Positions 1 through 6,492 are shown, counted from the stretch's first letter. The stretch: DNA of 11,715 bases from Thermodesulfovibrionales bacterium (GCA_919901705.1 CAKKPR010000327.1:1-11715), one strand, 5' to 3'. The notes: a model not told the origin generated them from the letters alone. A program made the numbers and translations.

Positions 1-21
1 CCTGTGTTATTCTGAGAAACC

Positions 22-2916
22 ATGGAAAAGTATCTTGATGTAACAAAGAGCGTCATCATCTCCTCTCCTGCCGGTTCCGGGAAAACAGAAAAACTTGCAA
101 GAAGATATATAAACCTTCTTCTTGCCGGTAACGAGATAGAAAAAATCCTCTGCATCACCTTCACGGAAAAAGCAGCGGCAGAGATGAAAGAAAGGATACT
201 TAATATCATAGAGAAAGAAAACCCTGATTTATTCCTGGGCATTAAGGAAAAAATGCCTTTGATGCGCATATCAACGGTCCATGCCTTCTGCCTTAAATTA
301 CTTAAACGCTTCTCAATAGAGCTGGGCATAGACCCGTCTTCTGATATTATGGATGAATTTGAGGCATCGCTCCTCTGGTCAGAGTCTGTTTATGAATGCC
401 TGATGGAGGAAAAAGATAAACCTGCCCTCTTTTTTGACATGATGAAAGACAAAGGGATTAAAGGATGGGATAAGCTCTATACAATTCTTAATAACCTTTA
501 TTACAAAAGACCAATTTCCGACCTGTTGTTAAAAACAGACTACCATTCAGAGGGGGAGGAAGAAAGCAGAATCCTTGAGTTATATTCAAAATGCCTTTCC
601 CTGTACTCGGATAAAAAGGTCGAAAGGCACCTGCTGGATTTCAATGACCTCGAAATTCTTACTTATGACGCCCTTATTAAAAATTCTGAATGGCAGAACA
701 TCCTTTATGCATTTGACGAGCACACCGACCATATACTTGTGGATGAGTTTCAGGACACAAGCTCCATGCAGTGGAAGATTATAGATAAGCTCACGGAGGA
801 ATGGCGTTCCGGCCTTGGCGCAAAAAGGGATTCAGGGAAGGCGCCGACCATATTTCTTGTCGGGGACGATAAACAGTCCATTTATCTCTTCAGAGGGGCG
901 AATGCAGGTGTATTTCAGGAGGCCAAGGAAAGGCTTTCCGAATGGATGGGAAATGAATTCTGCTTTGAAGAGGCAAAAGAAAACTTCAGGAGCCTTCCTG
1001 CAATCATAAATTTCACAAATAGCCTCTTCGAAAAGCTAATGCCCCCTTCCCTGCACGCAGGTCGGTACGACTCGTTCTCCTCGGCGAACCCGCCTGAGTG
1101 CGGGCAACCGAGCTGGAAGACAAGATATGCGCCTTTCGAAGCCACACGGCACGGAGAAGGCCGGGTAGAACTTATAGCAGTTGAAGCAGAAGCAAACACT
1201 AAAAAGAGCCGAGCAAAAGAGGCGTCTGCCCTCGCAAAAAGAATATCCTCGCTCGCCGGCGCTTACGAAATATTCGATGGGGAGGGGAAAAAGCCATGTG
1301 CTTATGGAGATATGGCAATACTCCTGAGAAAAAGAACCCACCTCTGCTTATTTGAAAATGCGCTGAGAAAAGAACAAATACCTTTTATCGTGGTAAAAGG
1401 TATCGGCTTTTACGATGAGCCTGAGGTCGCTGCATTAAGAGAACTCCTTTCTTTGATTATTGACCCGTCGGATGACTACAGCCTGTTCTGCGTTCTCAGA
1501 AGCCCTATATTCGGAATTGATTATGAAACCTTGCTGGGCCTGATTAACAGGGGTGAGCAGCCGCTCATTAAAAAACTTCGGGATGATCTCACCCTGTCCT
1601 ATATTTTCAAGGCGCTGACAGGTCGGTACGACTCGCAACCGAGCTGGATAGAGCGTTCAAGGAGCGTGTCTCTTGCAATACTGCTTGAAGATGTACTCTC
1701 TGAAACAGGAGGCTGGAAACATTATTGGGAAAAACAAAGGCATGCAAACATTAAAAAATTCATAAAACTCATTGAATCTTATGAAGCAGCAGGATTTTCA
1801 GGCCTTGAGATAAGAGAGAAGCTCATTAAGGCAAGGGCCGGTGATGAGCCAAAAGCAAATATCAGCACAGAAGGGATGAATGCCGTAAAGATAATGACTG
1901 TTCATGCCGCAAAAGGCCTTCAGTTCCCGATGGTCTTTCTTCCCTCACTTGACGAGGCCCATTCTCCCAGAAGCAACTCAATTGTTATTGATGAAGAAGA
2001 AAGCAGGATTTCCATTGCATACGAAGAAGATTCGTTGAAAAGAAAAAAGATACCTGTTTTTGCAAGAAGAAAAGAAAAAGAATCTGAAGAAGAAAAGCGG
2101 CTTTTCTATGTTGCAGTTACAAGGGCGAGGGACTTTTTATGCATGCTCGGCGCATTGGATAAGGAAAAACAACCCAATGGAAGATTTCAATACCTGACAG
2201 ACAGTTTTGAAATCCTGACAAAAGGAAAGACAGATAAAAAGACCGGCCTTTTCGAGATACTCACAGAACCGGATATAGAAAGGCTTTATTCTGCAACCCG
2301 GTCTTCAGCCTTCAGACTTCAGCCTTTAAAACCACAAACACCGGTATTTATACATACAGAGCCTATATCATCTGAACCCGCTATTAAGTGGAGGGATGTT
2401 ACAGAAGATACGGATATCCGCATAAAACACGGCGAAGACTGGGTATTGCTCGGAATAATTTTTCATAAATTGTTTGAAGAGCTCTCAAAAGGAATAATGA
2501 CAAAAGACAGGATACAGGAACGGACCTTATTCCTTTTAAAAAATGAGGCTTTTTCCGAAGAAGATATCCAGAGGCTCAGCAGTATTATTTTAAAAGATTT
2601 TCAGGAGCTTGAGACAAGCGGTTATCTGGATAGAATAATACTCCCGCGTAAAAATTCATTCACGGAGATGCCGTTCATTCTGCAGAAAGGCAGCACTGTT
2701 TTCAGGGGAAGAGTTGACAGGATAATTGTTGAGGCTGACACTGCTGTTATTTACGACTACAAGACCTATCCTGTTAAAGACAGCGAACTGCCTGAACTTA
2801 CTGAAAAATATAAATTCCAGATGGAGATTTATAAAGAGGCCGTCGGCAATATCATGTCTCTTAAAACAAAAAGTTATTTGTTATTTACGCACAGACCGAT
2901 GATTTTAGAGATTTAG
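22..2916 (+). CDS. UvrD/AddA-like ATP-dependent helicase with C-terminal PD-(D/E)XK nuclease
   Basis: This is a 964-residue superfamily 1A helicase-nuclease, probably acting at DNA double-strand breaks in recombinational repair. Visible motifs in order are Walker A SPAGSGKT (15-22), motif Ia TFTEKAAAEMKER (46-58), TVHAFC (85-90), Walker B DEFQDT (241-246), GDDKQSIYLFRGA (281-293), NFRS (321-324), the VKIMTVHAAKGLQ motif (622-634) and RLFYVAVTRARD (693-704). The C-terminal nuclease shows GIIFHKLFEE (811-820), E882, GRVDRI (896-901, D899), DYKT (912-915) and Q933/Y937. This order matches AddA, but the protein is shorter than typical AddA (about 1200 residues) and lacks the AddB cysteine cluster. 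The in-frame TGA at 13-15 limits the start to ATG 22. That TGA could also end an upstream gene, where an AddB-like partner would be expected (inference). Two related in-frame insertions interrupt it at residues 347-365 and 534-542. Family call is secure; AddA orthology is not. Confidence 0.93.
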   Translation: MEKYLDVTKSVIISSPAGSGKTEKLARRYINLLLAGNEIEKILCITFTEKAAAEMKERILNIIEKENPDLFLGIKEKMPLMRISTVHAFCLKLLKRFSIELGIDPSSDIMDEFEASLLWSESVYECLMEEKDKPALFFDMMKDKGIKGWDKLYTILNNLYYKRPISDLLLKTDYHSEGEEESRILELYSKCLSLYSDKKVERHLLDFNDLEILTYDALIKNSEWQNILYAFDEHTDHILVDEFQDTSSMQWKIIDKLTEEWRSGLGAKRDSGKAPTIFLVGDDKQSIYLFRGANAGVFQEAKERLSEWMGNEFCFEEAKENFRSLPAIINFTNSLFEKLMPPSLHAGRYDSFSSANPPECGQPSWKTRYAPFEATRHGEGRVELIAVEAEANTKKSRAKEASALAKRISSLAGAYEIFDGEGKKPCAYGDMAILLRKRTHLCLFENALRKEQIPFIVVKGIGFYDEPEVAALRELLSLIIDPSDDYSLFCVLRSPIFGIDYETLLGLINRGEQPLIKKLRDDLTLSYIFKALTGRYDSQPSWIERSRSVSLAILLEDVLSETGGWKHYWEKQRHANIKKFIKLIESYEAAGFSGLEIREKLIKARAGDEPKANISTEGMNAVKIMTVHAAKGLQFPMVFLPSLDEAHSPRSNSIVIDEEESRISIAYEEDSLKRKKIPVFARRKEKESEEEKRLFYVAVTRARDFLCMLGALDKEKQPNGRFQYLTDSFEILTKGKTDKKTGLFEILTEPDIERLYSATRSSAFRLQPLKPQTPVFIHTEPISSEPAIKWRDVTEDTDIRIKHGEDWVLLGIIFHKLFEELSKGIMTKDRIQERTLFLLKNEAFSEEDIQRLSSIILKDFQELETSGYLDRIILPRKNSFTEMPFILQKGSTVFRGRVDRIIVEADTAVIYDYKTYPVKDSELPELTEKYKFQMEIYKEAVGNIMSLKTKSYLLFTHRPMILEI
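1058..1117 (+). repeat. In-frame palindromic repeat, long copy, inside the helicase gene
   Basis: Left block 1058-1074 (CAGGTCGGTACGACTCG) and right block 1105-1117 (CAACCGAGCTGGA) flank a 30-nt middle block at 1075-1104. Both outer blocks recur exactly at 1619-1648. The element can fold: TCGGT (1062-1066) pairs with ACCGA (1107-1111), or CTCGG (1080-1084) with CCGAG (1108-1112). The inner stem is CCCGC (1089-1093) with GCGGG (1100-1104) around a 6-nt loop. It encodes GRYDSFSSANPPECGQPSW at residues 347-365. That position lies just after motif NFRS, in a loop that varies in length among UvrD-family proteins. Confidence 0.85.
1619..1648 (+). repeat. In-frame palindromic repeat, short copy, inside the helicase gene
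   Basis: This 30-nt copy is identical to the outer blocks of the repeat at 1058-1117 but lacks the 30-nt middle block. It keeps the TCGGT...ACCGA stem and encodes GRYDSQPSW (residues 534-542). The reading frame is the same as in the long copy, so both yield the shared peptide GRYDS...QPSW. Confidence 0.85.
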
Positions 2917-2930
2917 AACCGTTGTTAATG

Positions 2931-2968
2931 CTCAGCCGCATTCGGGATTTGTGCTGAGTCTCAGTTTT
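2931..2968 (+). terminator. Possible weak terminator after the helicase gene
   Basis: CTCAGC (2931-2936) pairs with GCTGAG (2953-2958) around a 16-nt loop. A run of five T follows at about 2965-2969 after a short CTCAG segment. It lies 14 nt past the helicase stop, between two convergent genes, and overlaps the last codons of the opposite gene. The long loop and the offset T-run make it a poor intrinsic terminator. Confidence 0.3.
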
Positions 2969-3381
2969 TGAATCCCGTTTTCATAGAACTCGTCCTCGTA
3001 TTTTTGTATGAAGGGCTCCTCTTTTTCAAACCGTTCAGACATTTCCATCGCTGCCACAACGTCTTTCCCATAGTGTTCGACAAAATCTCTCATGGCAAGG
3101 CTATGAATCAGTTCGTCCCAAAAGTTCTCATCGTCGTACTCGTCGATGTAGGTATCGAGTTTTTCCTCGAAGGCCGTTGTCGGATATATTGTCCCACGCT
3201 CGCTCTGATCTAACAAATCCTCCATTCCGAAATCCTTTGCAAAGGAATAGATATATTGTTCGACCTTCTCGATTTCCAGGTCTATTTCGTCTCCGGTCTT
3301 GCAGGAGTTTGCCATCCAATCTCCGAGGTAGACCAGTTTAATAAGCGCCTCATACTGTTTCTTCGTGAAAAATATCTTCAT
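2932..3381 (-). CDS. Acidic conserved-looking protein of unknown function
   Basis: I do not recognise a named family. The 149-residue protein begins MKIFFTKKQYEALIKLVYLGDWM, a style I associate with uncharacterised soluble proteins in sediment bacteria (inference from memory). It is very acidic, with many Asp, Glu and aromatic residues (for example YIDEYDDENFWDE near 97-109). There is no signal peptide, membrane segment or obvious catalytic motif. The start is well supported: GAGAGGAG lies 6 nt upstream of ATG 3381. It ends 15 nt from the convergent helicase gene. On its own strand it follows a toxin-antitoxin pair and an uncertain small ORF, so it may be the last gene of that short operon. 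An accessory role is a guess from context. Confidence 0.75.
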   Translation of the reverse strand: MKIFFTKKQYEALIKLVYLGDWMANSCKTGDEIDLEIEKVEQYIYSFAKDFGMEDLLDQSERGTIYPTTAFEEKLDTYIDEYDDENFWDELIHSLAMRDFVEHYGKDVVAAMEMSERFEKEEPFIQKYEDEFYENGIQKLRLSTNPECG

Positions 3382-3393
3382 CTTCAGCTCCTC

Positions 3394-3564
3394 TCAATAT
3401 TTCATAGTGCTCTCCGCTGTCCCGTCCCATGTGGTGCTTGATGGATTCACAAAATTCAGATCTGACCTCGCGCCCAGTCCTATGATGTTCTGATTTTTTT
3501 GTCCATCAAAAGTGTATACCTGCTTATTCTTAGCAAGGAGTTCTTTGCAAAAGCCTTCCGTCAC
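3394..3564 (-). CDS. Uncertain 56-residue ORF between the PIN toxin and the acidic protein
   Basis: A GTG at 3564 shares one base with the toxin stop (TAGTG). The frame stays open for 56 codons and stops at 3394, 12 nt before the next start and overlapping that gene's ribosome binding site. This spacing is typical of a coupled operon gene. The peptide contains KELLAKNKQVYTFDG and ends GTAESTMKY; no family is recognised. Against it, no good ribosome binding site precedes the GTG. A second overlapping frame (3350-3506) also reads plausibly if one A is removed from the A7 run at 3494-3500. The stretch may therefore be a decayed gene rather than an active one. Confidence 0.3.
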   Translation of the reverse strand: MTEGFCKELLAKNKQVYTFDGQKNQNIIGLGARSDLNFVNPSSTTWDGTAESTMKY

Positions 3565-3956
3565 TATGCTACCGGCAATATGCCTGATTTCCTTATATCC
3601 TGGTCTTCGGTAAGGATAGTAACAGTAACGGCCTCACTTGCGGAATTCTTGTATATCAACCCGGTTGCTACAATTAGGGCATCGTGTATATTCAATCCGC
3701 CCGGCATATTGTCAATAACTGCTTCATCAACGGGATAGACAATACAATTATCACTTTCGCTGAGATAATCAAGCACAGAATTGAAGTTGATTTTAATTCG
3801 CATTATGGCAATTAAATGTTTAATTTCAGCAAGCACAATTGTGGAGAATACCAATGTATTTTTCTCATTGAGAAGGATTCGTTTGTACTTCGAACTTAAT
3901 CTTTTATTGCTGTCAAGAAACCAGATGAGGATATGGGTATCAACAACATAAATCAT
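3564..3956 (-). CDS. PIN-domain ribonuclease toxin, VapC-like
   Basis: This is a 130-residue single PIN domain, the usual VapC size. PIN toxins are Mg-dependent RNases that cleave tRNA, rRNA or mRNA when not neutralised by their antitoxin. The acidic active-site residues are in place: D6 in VVDTHILIWFLD, E44 in VLAEIKH, D92 in NIHDALIVATG, and D118 and/or D120 in LTEDQDIRKSG. The start ATG overlaps the stop of the upstream antitoxin gene as ATGA (3953-3956), and AAGGG lies 6 nt upstream, so the two genes are translationally coupled. The domain appears complete, ending at the expected SGI strand. The RNA target cannot be inferred from the sequence. Confidence 0.88.
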   Translation of the reverse strand: MIYVVDTHILIWFLDSNKRLSSKYKRILLNEKNTLVFSTIVLAEIKHLIAIMRIKINFNSVLDYLSESDNCIVYPVDEAVIDNMPGGLNIHDALIVATGLIYKNSASEAVTVTILTEDQDIRKSGILPVA

Positions 3957-4141
3957 AAATCGCCCTTAAGAGCATATTCATATTCCCTTATCTTTTCAAG
4001 TGTCAAATCCATCTTGCCTTCAAAAATGCCGTATAAATCAGCAAATTTCTTGTGAGCCTTGGGCTTGGTTATCTTTGCTTTCAGAACCTTCAACTGCTGC
4101 TCTATGCTTTCTATTTGAAGCTTTAAAAGTGTATCCTGCAT
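3953..4141 (-). CDS. Small antitoxin-like partner of the PIN toxin
   Basis: This is a 62-residue lysine-rich helical protein (MQDTLLKLQIESIEQQLKVLKAKI...). The N-terminal heptads look like a short coiled coil, followed by a conserved-looking segment KKFADLYGIFEGKMDLTLEKI. Its position directly upstream of the PIN gene, with a 4-nt ATGA overlap, identifies it as the cognate antitoxin by context. No AbrB, CopG or Phd DNA-binding fold is evident, so it may rely on the helix plus C-terminal peptide to occupy the toxin active site (inference). The start is supported by AGGAGGTG just upstream of ATG 4141 and a near-consensus promoter at 4169-4197. Confidence 0.72.
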   Translation of the reverse strand: MQDTLLKLQIESIEQQLKVLKAKITKPKAHKKFADLYGIFEGKMDLTLEKIREYEYALKGDL

Positions 4142-4168
4142 TGCTACACCTCCTGATATTTTGATTTT

Positions 4169-4197
4169 ATTTTACTGCCCTTTTCAGATAATATCAA
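4169..4197 (-). promoter_or_regulatory. Sigma70-type promoter of the toxin-antitoxin operon with possible operator
   Basis: On the minus strand, -35 TTGATA (4192-4197), a 17-bp spacer and -10 TAAAAT (4169-4174) precede the antitoxin start by 27 bp. TGATATT (4154-4160) and its inverse AATATCA (4190-4196) form a spaced inverted repeat. One arm lies on the -35 and the other between the transcription start and ribosome binding site, a plausible place for autoregulation. Confidence 0.7.
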
Positions 4198-4234
4198 TCT
4201 TTCTCTTCCCACACTTCTGTAATTATCCACTCAA

Positions 4235-4275
4235 TGCGGCTTTGCGCTTTCCGCCGCAAAAGCCGCACGCTTTTT
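4235..4275. other. Strong GC-rich hairpin in the gap between dinD and the antitoxin
   Basis: TGCGGCTTTGCG (4235-4246) pairs with CGCAAAAGCCGCA (4255-4267) with one bulged A and an 8-nt loop. A run of five T (4271-4275) follows on the plus strand. No plus-strand gene precedes it, so it is not an obvious terminator for any gene seen. On the minus strand it lies past dinD and could slow read-through. It may belong to the relict repeat next to it. Confidence 0.5.
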
Positions 4276-4288
4276 AAATATCAATATT

Positions 4289-4472
4289 GGTGTCTGACCC
4301 CGCACATGCTCAAAGCGCTATCTGCATCCACTATCTCCGCTAAGCCCCGGTCTGACAATAAGTGTCTCTTTGTTAGCGCCGAACGATTTCCCAGTGGTAG
4401 TGAATTGGGTGAATTGGGGTCAGGTCTTTAATTTTGACATTTCTTAAGGGTCAATTTGTGGGGTCAGGCACC
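4289..4472. mobile_element. Relict REP/MITE-like element with near-inverted ends
   Basis: GGTGTCTGACCCC (4289-4301) and GGGGTCAGGCACC (4460-4472) are inverted copies matching at 12 of 13 positions. A further direct copy, GGGGTCAGGTC, lies at 4416-4426 and is followed by TTTAATTTTGACAT. From memory, GGGGTCAGGTCTT...TTTTGACAT resembles sequence flanking IS200-like REP-associated transposase genes; this was not searched. No transposase ORF is present, so this would be a non-autonomous or decayed remnant. It fills most of the otherwise gene-free stretch 4198-4499. Confidence 0.45.
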
Positions 4473-4481
4473 ATAATTGAC
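4450..4481 (-). terminator. Imperfect hairpin just downstream of dinD
   Basis: GTCAATT (4450-4456) pairs with AATTGAC (4475-4481), with a possible inner TGG/CCA stem. It starts 19 nt past the dinD stop. No T-run follows on the minus strand, so intrinsic termination is unproven. It overlaps one end of the relict repeat. Confidence 0.25.
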
Positions 4482-4499
4482 TCTTCCATATTGACATAC

Positions 4500-5375
4500 T
4501 CATTCCTCTTCCAACTTCCCGCTCAATCCCTTTGCATCTTTCTCTTCCAGTTTCAGTTTAGGAGCAGTGCTTTTTACACGTTTTTCGACCTGCTTGATAT
4601 GTTCAGCAGGCGGAAGCTGTTCAGGCAGTGTGCCGCCTATACGTTTGATTGCCTCCCTAACTTCTTTGCCAACACTTTCATGAGTCCTGATTGCTGTTTG
4701 CTGATCTTTTACCTTCTCTTTTGCTAATTTGTCCCGCGTCTGCGTCATACGAAACTGGTTCGCCGCTAACTCTGTAGTATCCATGCGGTCCATGAGATTT
4801 TCTTTTTCAGGTATTATCTTCTGTTTCTTTATCGCATCCCTGCCAAGCCCTCCATACATGCCTTTATATCCGGCATCATGAAAAACCCCGAACATCCTGT
4901 CATGCACTCCCGCATCACGCGCCGCGCCTGACAATGCCTTGAATTCTTCGGCTGTCTGCTTACGGAGTTCCAAACGCTCTATATCAGCAGCGATTACATC
5001 GGTGATTTCCTGCCTGCGGGCTTGAATAGCAAAATACTTCTGAGCATTAGCAATTTCCGGTTTTCGTGGATCACCATTCTGAGCAATCAAATAACAGGCG
5101 AATCGGGACAGATGATAGTCAGTCACCTCCCTGCTCCCACCTTTGCCAATATCGATCATTTTGCCGACGCCGGCAAAATGATAGGAAGGCTCATTTCCTG
5201 ATTGTTTGCAAGAGATTAGAGCCCTTTTAATTGCATCTTCAAATCGCCTCCATTGCGTATATCCTAAGAGAGGCTGAATTTCCCGCGCGCTCCAATATTC
5301 CGCTCCATATTCATTTATTTTCTTCTGGTCTTCAAAAGACTTGCTTCCAATTGTTATCAAATCTTTCTTTGCCAT
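4500..5375 (-). CDS. dinD: DNA-damage-inducible protein D (DinD) family protein
   Basis: This 291-residue protein matches the DinD family. It has an N-terminal BRO-N-like region (EYWSAREIQPLLGYTQWRRF, 26-45), the family motif HFAGVGKMI (66-74), DYHLSRFACYLIAQNGDPRKPEI (86-108), YFAIQARRQE (114-123), and a C-terminal part with GRDAIKKQKII and TLPEQLPPAEHIKQVEKR. E. coli DinD is LexA-controlled and opposes RecA filaments; the same role here is inference. I place the start at ATG 5375 because GGAGGTG lies immediately upstream and a -10/-35 pair sits just beyond. An ATG at 5456 in the same frame adds 27 residues, but its codons run across that promoter. Product length is close to E. coli DinD (274). 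The gene carries a perfect 12-bp inverted repeat at 5155-5182. Confidence 0.9.
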   Translation of the reverse strand: MAKKDLITIGSKSFEDQKKINEYGAEYWSAREIQPLLGYTQWRRFEDAIKRALISCKQSGNEPSYHFAGVGKMIDIGKGGSREVTDYHLSRFACYLIAQNGDPRKPEIANAQKYFAIQARRQEITDVIAADIERLELRKQTAEEFKALSGAARDAGVHDRMFGVFHDAGYKGMYGGLGRDAIKKQKIIPEKENLMDRMDTTELAANQFRMTQTRDKLAKEKVKDQQTAIRTHESVGKEVREAIKRIGGTLPEQLPPAEHIKQVEKRVKSTAPKLKLEEKDAKGLSGKLEEE

Positions 5376-5398
5376 AACACCTCCAGAAATTCCCCTAA

Positions 5399-5427
5399 AA
5401 TATAATTGTTTTAAGCAATATTTGCAA
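5399..5427 (-). promoter_or_regulatory. dinD promoter overlapped by dyad sequences
   Basis: On the minus strand, -35 TTGCAA (5422-5427), a 17-bp spacer and -10 TATATT (5399-5404) end 23 bp before the dinD start. TTGTTTTAAGCAA (5406-5418, imperfect dyad) fills the spacer and shares GCAA with a second dyad, GCAATATTTGC (5415-5425), on the -35. This is a likely repressor site, possibly for LexA. The match to any lineage-specific LexA box was not tested. Confidence 0.7.
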
Positions 5428-5505
5428 TAGCGGATTGGGAAGGACGGGGAAGGCACAAAGGCTCAAGGGCAGAGAACGTATTTTTAGAGTTAGCGCCAAG
5501 CTTTC

Positions 5506-6492
5506 TTATTTTATCTCCAGCATCCTGTCCAGCGCTCTTTTTGCAGGTACCCTGATATGCTCAGGCACTTTAATAATATAATTATCTTCCCTTAATGCCC
5601 TGAGAACACTCTTAAGGGTTGTCTTTTTCATATTCGGGCATATCATGTCTTTTCTCAGAGGATAAAAAACCTTTTCAGGATTTTCTTTCCTCAGTCTGTA
5701 CAGCAGCCCTATTTCTGTGCCTGCAACAAATTCTTTTTCCGAAGACGCCTTCGCATATCTGAGCATTCCTGACGTACTCGTAACATGATCCACCATCTCA
5801 AGGACGTCCAGCCTGCATTCAGGATGCGCCATCACAACAGCCCCGGGGTGTTCTGCCCTCGCCTTTTTAATGTCTTCAGGCGTTACCCTCTCATGTACGT
5901 GACAGAAGCCATCCCATGCAATCACCTGTTTTTTTGTATTCCTTGCTGCCCACATAGCGAGATTTTTATCAGGTATGCATATGACTTTTTCATCCGGCAA
6001 TGATTCTATAACCTTCACAACATTTGCAGATGTGCAGCATATATCGCTCTCTGCCTTTATATCCGCGGTTGTATTGACATACGCAACCACAGGCACGCCT
6101 GGATTCTGCGCCCTGATATCACGGAGTGTGAATTCAGGGGGATAAACATAAGAAGGCGGATTGTTAAAACCAGGGAAGCTTTTTCTTACCGGCCTGGGCA
6201 AATCTACCTTTATCATATCTGCCATGGGGCAGCCCGCGCCAATCTCTGTAAGGAGCACTGTCTTTTCAGGTGAAAGGATCGATGCGCTTTCCGCCATAAA
6301 ATGAACTCCGGCAAATACAATAATATCGCATTTAATCGTTGCTGCCGTCCTTGAAAGCTCCAGGGAATCTCCCACAAAATCAGCAATATCCTGAACTTCG
6401 TCCCTCTGATAGTTGTGAGACAGGATTATCGCGCGCTTTTCTTCCTTTAACTTCAGAATTTCTTCCCGAAGACTGAGATTTTCTGAGGACAT
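5506..6492 (-). CDS. nadA: Quinolinate synthase A
   Basis: NadA condenses iminoaspartate with dihydroxyacetone phosphate to quinolinate in cytosolic de novo NAD synthesis, using a [4Fe-4S] cluster. Visible features are SHNYQ (H26), GDSLELSR (S43), GAGCPMADM (C88), YVNTTADIKAESDICCTS (139-154), DGFCHVHE (C197), MAHPEC (H223, E225), VTSTSGM and MICPNMKKTTL (C285). C88, C197 and C285 fit the three cluster ligands. Length is 328 residues, longer than the roughly 300 of compact NadA proteins. The excess sits at residues 97-121, between ADMI and TLRDI, where relatives normally have only a few residues. The start ATG directly follows the TAG of the upstream transglycosylase gene (TAGATG), implying translational coupling. 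No nadB or nadC is in the window. Confidence 0.96.
   Translation of the reverse strand: MSSENLSLREEILKLKEEKRAIILSHNYQRDEVQDIADFVGDSLELSRTAATIKCDIIVFAGVHFMAESASILSPEKTVLLTEIGAGCPMADMIKVDLPRPVRKSFPGFNNPPSYVYPPEFTLRDIRAQNPGVPVVAYVNTTADIKAESDICCTSANVVKVIESLPDEKVICIPDKNLAMWAARNTKKQVIAWDGFCHVHERVTPEDIKKARAEHPGAVVMAHPECRLDVLEMVDHVTSTSGMLRYAKASSEKEFVAGTEIGLLYRLRKENPEKVFYPLRKDMICPNMKKTTLKSVLRALREDNYIIKVPEHIRVPAKRALDRMLEIK

Noticed and set aside
915..1341. Minus-strand open frames opposite the helicase gene
   Set aside because: They mirror a gene with all helicase motifs intact, have no ribosome binding site and no recognisable protein content.
2932..2946. C-terminal NPECG of the acidic protein resembling NPPECG in the helicase repeat
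   Set aside because: The DNA differs and none of the flanking repeat sequence is present, so this is most likely chance.
4234..4727. Plus-strand open frames across the gap and the end of dinD
   Set aside because: No ribosome binding site or protein-like composition; they cover repeat debris and the antisense of dinD.
5376..5456. Upstream ATG at 5456 giving a 318-residue DinD
   Set aside because: The extra codons run through the -10 and -35 boxes and do not resemble the DinD N-terminus, while ATG 5375 has GGAGGTG directly upstream.
5457..5505. Terminator between nadA and the dinD promoter
   Set aside because: Only very short complementary segments (AGC/GCT) and no T-run on the minus strand; not supportable.
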